DNA from: Trichobilharzia regenti
Taxonomy: Eukaryota > Platyhelminthes > Trematoda > Strigeidida > Schistosomatidae
Direction of reading: 5' to 3'
Length of the DNA: 64,000 nt
Assembly (NCBI GenBank): GCA_944472135.2
Contig: OX235270.1
Coordinates: 146,025,632 to 146,089,631 of the forward strand
This document shows, piece by piece, positions 59,791 through 64,000 of the stretch; position 1 is the stretch's first letter, and the number at the start of each line of letters is the position of its first letter. The position numbers were made by a program, and so were the translations under genes. The notes beneath the pieces are model-generated. The model worked only from the letters and a program-made list of their open reading frames with translations, made no database searches and was not told where the DNA came from.

Positions 59791-61027
59791 CATTATGAAC
59801 AATGAGTTTTTAACGAAAACTACATTCCATTTCAGAAAGTCACTCAACATATGCTAAAATCCGTTGACAACAGTTACGGCCAAGACTGACGATTCAATGA
59901 CTTCATTGATACTTCTATGCTTTATAGAAATTTGTGAAAAAGAAAAAAAGATTAGTGAGCATTACTCATAGTTGTAGCTGTGTCATAGAGACTAAATAGT
60001 CGACCAGTAATTGCGGTGGATTCTCTCAACATATTTTCGTCTATATTTAGGTCATCATCTTTACTCACCAGTAGCGCCAGTGAGATTTAAATCCACCAAA
60101 AAAATGGAGTTTTTTTTCTAAACTTTCTTTCTTTTTTTGTATTGACTATGACTAAGAATAAAGGGTACATATGGTATATACAATTTCAAGAAATATGATT
60201 TAGTGATTTCTTAATTTTGTTTTGTTTTTTGGTTGCTTCATCACCATCGTGATTACCGTCCACCACAGGATATCTTATTTGCATTATATCACTGTTAGCA
60301 TCTAATTTACACAAAAAACAAGAATTCAATCTGATAAGTGCCTTTATATACGTACGTACATACCTACCGAATTCCCTCAGAATATAACAGACATTCTGGA
60401 CATACAATGTACTCACACATACGCATGCATATCGAAAATGTCGTAAACTGACCAGCTTAATTTCACACTTTAATTCTCAGCAACTAAAACGAATGAAATT
60501 CAATCAGTTTGTTGTGTAAACTGAGGTTTTATACTTTACTTTTAATTAAGTTTATTGAGTATCGTTTCGCATTCAAACAAAGATTAGAAGCAAATTCTGT
60601 GGAAAAGTGGAGATGAGAAGCAGAAGAAGAACAAGAGCAAGAAGAGGACAAGATTTTGAGATGTTCAACTTTTCTTTTGACTTTGTTCTTTTTCACCTAC
60701 CTTCACCTACACACCATCTTCAGCATTCCACCTTATTTTTTGTTTATTTTTGTCTCCAACCGGTTTGTTTTTTTCTGTTTGCCTGTTTTTCTCTTCTTTA
60801 TTTTTTTCTTTTACTTTTCATTATTCTAGATGTGGACACTTCTAAGCCTAAATGCATGACACGAAGATATTTGATCTGTAAGAATATGACTAGCACATCA
60901 TTGAAAACTACATGGATGCTTCCATTCACCTCATACATATATGTCTCCATTGTCTTTTCTGTCTCTCAATCTCGCTCGCTGGCTCGCTCTCCATCTATGT
61001 TTCGCATTTGTTGAATAACAGTCTCAC
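59791..61027. other. No gene seen
   Basis: AT-rich DNA. The 135-codon frame at 60607-61014 is T/C-rich low-complexity sequence (FFLFACFSLLYFF) and is not supported as a gene. Confidence 0.45.
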
Positions 61028-61495
61028 TATTATTATTTCCTTTAATTACTAGAGGAACATAGGGCTTCAGCCCCTCGTCTCCATTGCGTTCGGTTCTCTG
61101 CCAACATTTTCACCTGGCTCCAAGTCTGCCCACACGCTTTAAATATCCTCTTTACATGACCTCCCCCAAGTCACCCCACTCTCGCACTGAAGACCAACTC
61201 GCCGCCCGTTTCCCTTTTCGGGTTCCACTTGAGCAATTGCTTGTCTAGTGATGTCACTTGATGGTTTGTTTCCTCAGAGTATGACCAATCCACCTCCATT
61301 TCTGTCTGCTGATTTGTTGCACAATCGGTTCCTGGTTGGTTTGCTCCCAGAGATCCTTCCCTATTGCTGATCTTTTTTGGCCAGCCGTTTCACCTTGAGT
61401 AGCATTGAGCGAAGACAGTTAGCTGTAGATGAAGGTCTGTAGTTTGTTTGAGGTGCTCTTATGTCGCGACAAGTGTCTGAACCGTTGAAACGTCT
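61028..61495 (-). mobile_element. LINE-A copy, young
   Basis: Tail 'tttaattactagaggaacatagggcttcagcccctcg'. The next 250 bases or so are nearly identical to 52085-52320. Then it keeps the 'gtatgaccaatccacctccatttctg' segment missing from the 52-kb copy. Truncated near the HLHQQLSS region. Confidence 0.8.
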
Positions 61496-61949
61496 CACTA
61501 AGTGTAGATAAATTATGTACACTTTTTGTCTACTCTTTTAACTTATGATTACTATTAGTAGTAAAAACATAAAAGCTGTGTGACACAATCTGTTTCAAAA
61601 ACTGACTAACACAAATAAGTGTTTTATTCGCCGCTTAATGTGCATAATCCCTTCAGAATTGAAGATGGTGTGGCATACCATCCTTAGTGTGACATGACAT
61701 AAAATCGAATCAGAGTGAATTGCCGTCTTGTGCCATTTTTGTGCCTTATCGATGAATTTCACTCAGTACTATGCAACTGTGGAATAGGAACTCCAGTGAG
61801 AAACTATTCTTCTCATACAGTGAATGAGTTCGAATAGAATCTAGGCCATGGAACTTTTGACAACAAAACTTTGAAAATACCATCCACTTAAACCTCATAG
61901 ACATAAAAGTATTATTTTCGAGTTACCGATATAATTAATGCCCTACTGC
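61496..61949. other. No gene seen
   Basis: Unassigned sequence. Confidence 0.4.
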
Positions 61950-62072
61950 TGACTCGTCAATGCCAAATTGGGGCAACAGAAACAACTGTCCAGTGCTCCC
62001 AGCTGCTTTTTTCAATCGCTGTCTAACCGATGTCAGCTAATGATGAAATCTTGTAGCCCAAACAATCTAAAT
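61950..62072 (+). mobile_element. Hammerhead-repeat 3' fragment
   Basis: 'tactgctgactcgtcaatgccaaattggggcaacagaaac' (degenerate ribozyme core and helix II), then 'aactgtccagtgctcccagctg' and 'tctaaccgatgtcagctaatgatgaaatc'. The core lacks CUGANGA. Confidence 0.6.
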
Positions 62073-62935
62073 AGTATGAATATTCTCTGAAAAAGGTAAG
62101 GCAAACTCAGCAGGGAATAAAATAGTACAGAAACTCTTGCCAGTATTTCCTGGTGATTACGTATTCAAAAGAAAAGTTGTTTATTTTTGAGCAACAAGAA
62201 AAACTATTGAACCATTATCAACTTTTTAATTATATTAGAAAATAAATTTTCATGCATGTTGAATTAGTCAACATTGGGAATAAATATACATTTTCAGGGT
62301 ATATATATATATATATATATACATATATATGTATATATATATATATACATGTTGGTGGGTAGGTGGGTGTTTGTGTGAATCAATTGGCATTTACACAAGA
62401 GAATATTTGCCCACATTTGACTTTATGGTTTGTCGAATTTTGATTGAATTCAACGGAATTATGTTACTTATTCATACGCAGTCACTGAAGCATTTCACTG
62501 TATACGTATTATGGCAATAGAAGAGTTCAGAGTAATTTATCCACTATATATACATATATATATATATATGCGTTTAAGTAGTGTATCTTGGTAAATTATA
62601 AATAAATAAGTTGTACAATTCGCTGCACTTCATCCTGTAATTCTGACGTTAGTCAGATAGGAGTGATGCAGTCAAGCAGATTTCATCTAAGATATTCCAT
62701 GTCAAACTGTCACTCCACTATGATATGTCTTTGAAGGTGTCGTGAAGATGTCGTTCACTGGCTTAAACACTCAGATTTCAGCTGTTGGTTTCCGGGCTCG
62801 AACCTCGGTCTATCTACTTCAGCCTGGAAAATCTGGTGGCCCTGATTAATAGTAGTCGGACGTGTTAACATATTGTAGAGTAAAACATTCTTATTTAAAC
62901 AATGCAGTTTTTAAAGTTAGATAAGAAGTCCTAAT
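62073..62935. repeat. No gene; TA-rich simple repeats
   Basis: (TA)n arrays at about 62300-62346 and 62545-62570, otherwise unassigned. Confidence 0.5.
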
Positions 62936-63190
62936 GTATAAGTTTGCGGTTGCACAATGGTTAGGATGCTCACCGACCATGCACATAGACCGGGATTCGA
63001 TCCCCGGCCACCGACGCACTCCTTTACCTCGCTAAGCCAGAAATGAATAAAGCTGGTAAAGAGGAAAGGTTGGGCATGAGACCGAAAATCCCATCTTGTA
63101 AAAATAACCACCGCTGCTAGTGAAACTTCAAGCCACTAGCTTGAAGCCTTCTTATGTCCTATTGGGAACGTGAAGGAATAAAGAAAATAT
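62936..63190 (+). mobile_element. SINE-1 copy
   Basis: Head 'ttgcggttgcacaatggttaggatgctc' with B-box 'ggattcgatcc' and 'cggccaccgacgcactcctttacctcgctaagcc', then the tail ending 'tcctattgggaacgtgaagg'. Confidence 0.82.
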
Positions 63191-63444
63191 GTATAAGTTT
63201 CATGTGTAGGTCTTGGTTCATACCTGCTACACAGGTCTACGAATTTTAGCAGCTATGTATGAAGAATACTCAATAAGAAGTCCTGGAAGGGACAGGAGTT
63301 TAAGTGCATCTACAGATCAGTTGAAATCAAATCATGAATTACCAGAAAGTGGCTAAATAAGTGAAATGTAAACTGGAAAGTTTAGTACTACTGGGCAAAT
63401 TGTAAACAGTCACTTCTGTTATCAAAGCTGATATCATTATATAC
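63191..63444. other. No gene seen
   Basis: Unassigned sequence between a SINE and a LINE-A copy. Confidence 0.4.
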
Positions 63445-64000
63445 CATTATTATTATTCTCCATTCTGTCCTATTCTCTGCAGTCCTCTTTAACAGACCCT
63501 ACGATTGTCCATAGTCTCTTATCTACTGCTCACACGACCTCCTCCATGTCACCCTCAAAGCGACGTCCAACTCCTCGTTGCCTGTTCGGGTTCCACTCGA
63601 AAATCGGCCTGGGGTGCAATGTCACCCAACGGTCGATCTCATTTCCGTTACCTTCTACATCTTTGTTGAGTTTCTTGTTGCCTGATTATCTTTTCTGGCC
63701 ATTCGACCCCCCGATATAGAGCTAGCGAAGACAGCTGTTGATAAACGTCTACAGTGACCTACTGGAAATGCTTTTTGTGACGTGTGTGTGTGTGCGCGCG
63801 CGCACCAAGTTTCTGACCCATATGTAAGAAATCACTTAACGCTGGTGTTGAAAATTCGAATCTTGTTCTTTATGCTAATTGTAGAAGTTTTCGAACCTAT
63901 TTTTGGAGTGATGAAGGTTTGTTTTGCCTTTCCGACCGTGGCTGACCTTGACTTCCTCGTCAGTTCTGCCATACTGTAGTTAAAAGGATGCTTCCTAGAT
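63445..64000 (-). mobile_element. LINE-A-related copy, runs off window
   Basis: Tail at low coordinate after (ATT)n near 63446-63456, then 'cagtcctctttaacag'. It continues through the C-terminal remnant ('ctttttgtgacgtg...accaagtttctgacccatat') to 'tcgtcagttctgcc'. A (GT)n/(GC)n run at 63783-63803 lies inside the coding remnant. The 5' part is outside the window. Confidence 0.72.

Noticed and set aside
60186..60416. Upstream exon of the zinc-finger gene on the minus strand
   Set aside because: Acceptor- and donor-like sites exist, but the ATG in that block hits a stop within six codons, and the coding start at 57688 already explains the gene.
60607..61014. 135-codon open frame as a gene
   Set aside because: It is T/C-rich low-complexity sequence without domain, splice or repeat support.

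Overview
The window looks like nuclear DNA of a blood fluke (genus Schistosoma, or a very close trematode). It is AT-rich and full of microsatellites. It carries Penelope-like elements with GIY-YIG nuclease domains, RTE-type LINEs, tRNA-headed SINEs, and hammerhead-bearing repeats resembling the schistosome Sm-alpha family. The species cannot be fixed from the sequence. I see no bacterial, viral or organellar genes, no real tRNA or rRNA genes, and no CRISPR arrays.

One host gene is well supported, on the minus strand. Coding exons at 57688-54424, 42341-41092 and 32263-31256 have good splice sites and matching phases. Together they encode a protein of about 1840 residues, rich in Ser/Asn/Thr, with six widely spaced C2H2 zinc fingers. 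It is probably a nuclear DNA-binding regulator. A further exon may lie at 39967-39566: it is phase 0 at both ends, so it could be included or skipped without a frameshift, and it begins with a PLNLSL motif. The introns are about 12.1 and 8.8 kb and are filled with transposon debris.

Everything else is repeat or unrecognised AT-rich DNA. The main families are: (1) 'LINE-A', my label for an RTE-like LINE seen about 15 times as 5'-truncated 3' ends on both strands, often ending in (AAT)n; (2) a longer RTE-like LINE at 18690-21641, inserted into a SINE and itself interrupted by a LINE-A piece; (3) Penelope-like elements (PLEs) of at least two lineages at 16.7-18.5, 23.1-24.2, 25.9-26.2, 32.7-33.6, 34.3-35.6 and 43.4-43.8 kb; (4) a CR1/Jockey-like LINE fragment at 38 kb; (5) tRNA-headed SINEs with two different tails, called SINE-1 and SINE-2 here; (6) units of about 350 bp with a tRNA-like head followed by a hammerhead ribozyme motif.

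The most interesting part of the repeat landscape is that hammerhead repeats repeatedly occur as compact inverted pairs (12.4-12.9, 14.4-14.6, 25.2-25.5 and 47.4-47.6 kb). One pair is bounded by a 10-bp direct repeat, as if the inverted dimer had inserted as one unit. No ribozyme copy I inspected keeps a completely canonical core, so self-cleavage is not assured.

Layout: 0-31 kb is transposons and unassigned DNA downstream of the gene; 31.3-57.7 kb is the zinc-finger gene with repeat-filled introns; 57.7-64 kb is the upstream region, where I find no convincing further exon.
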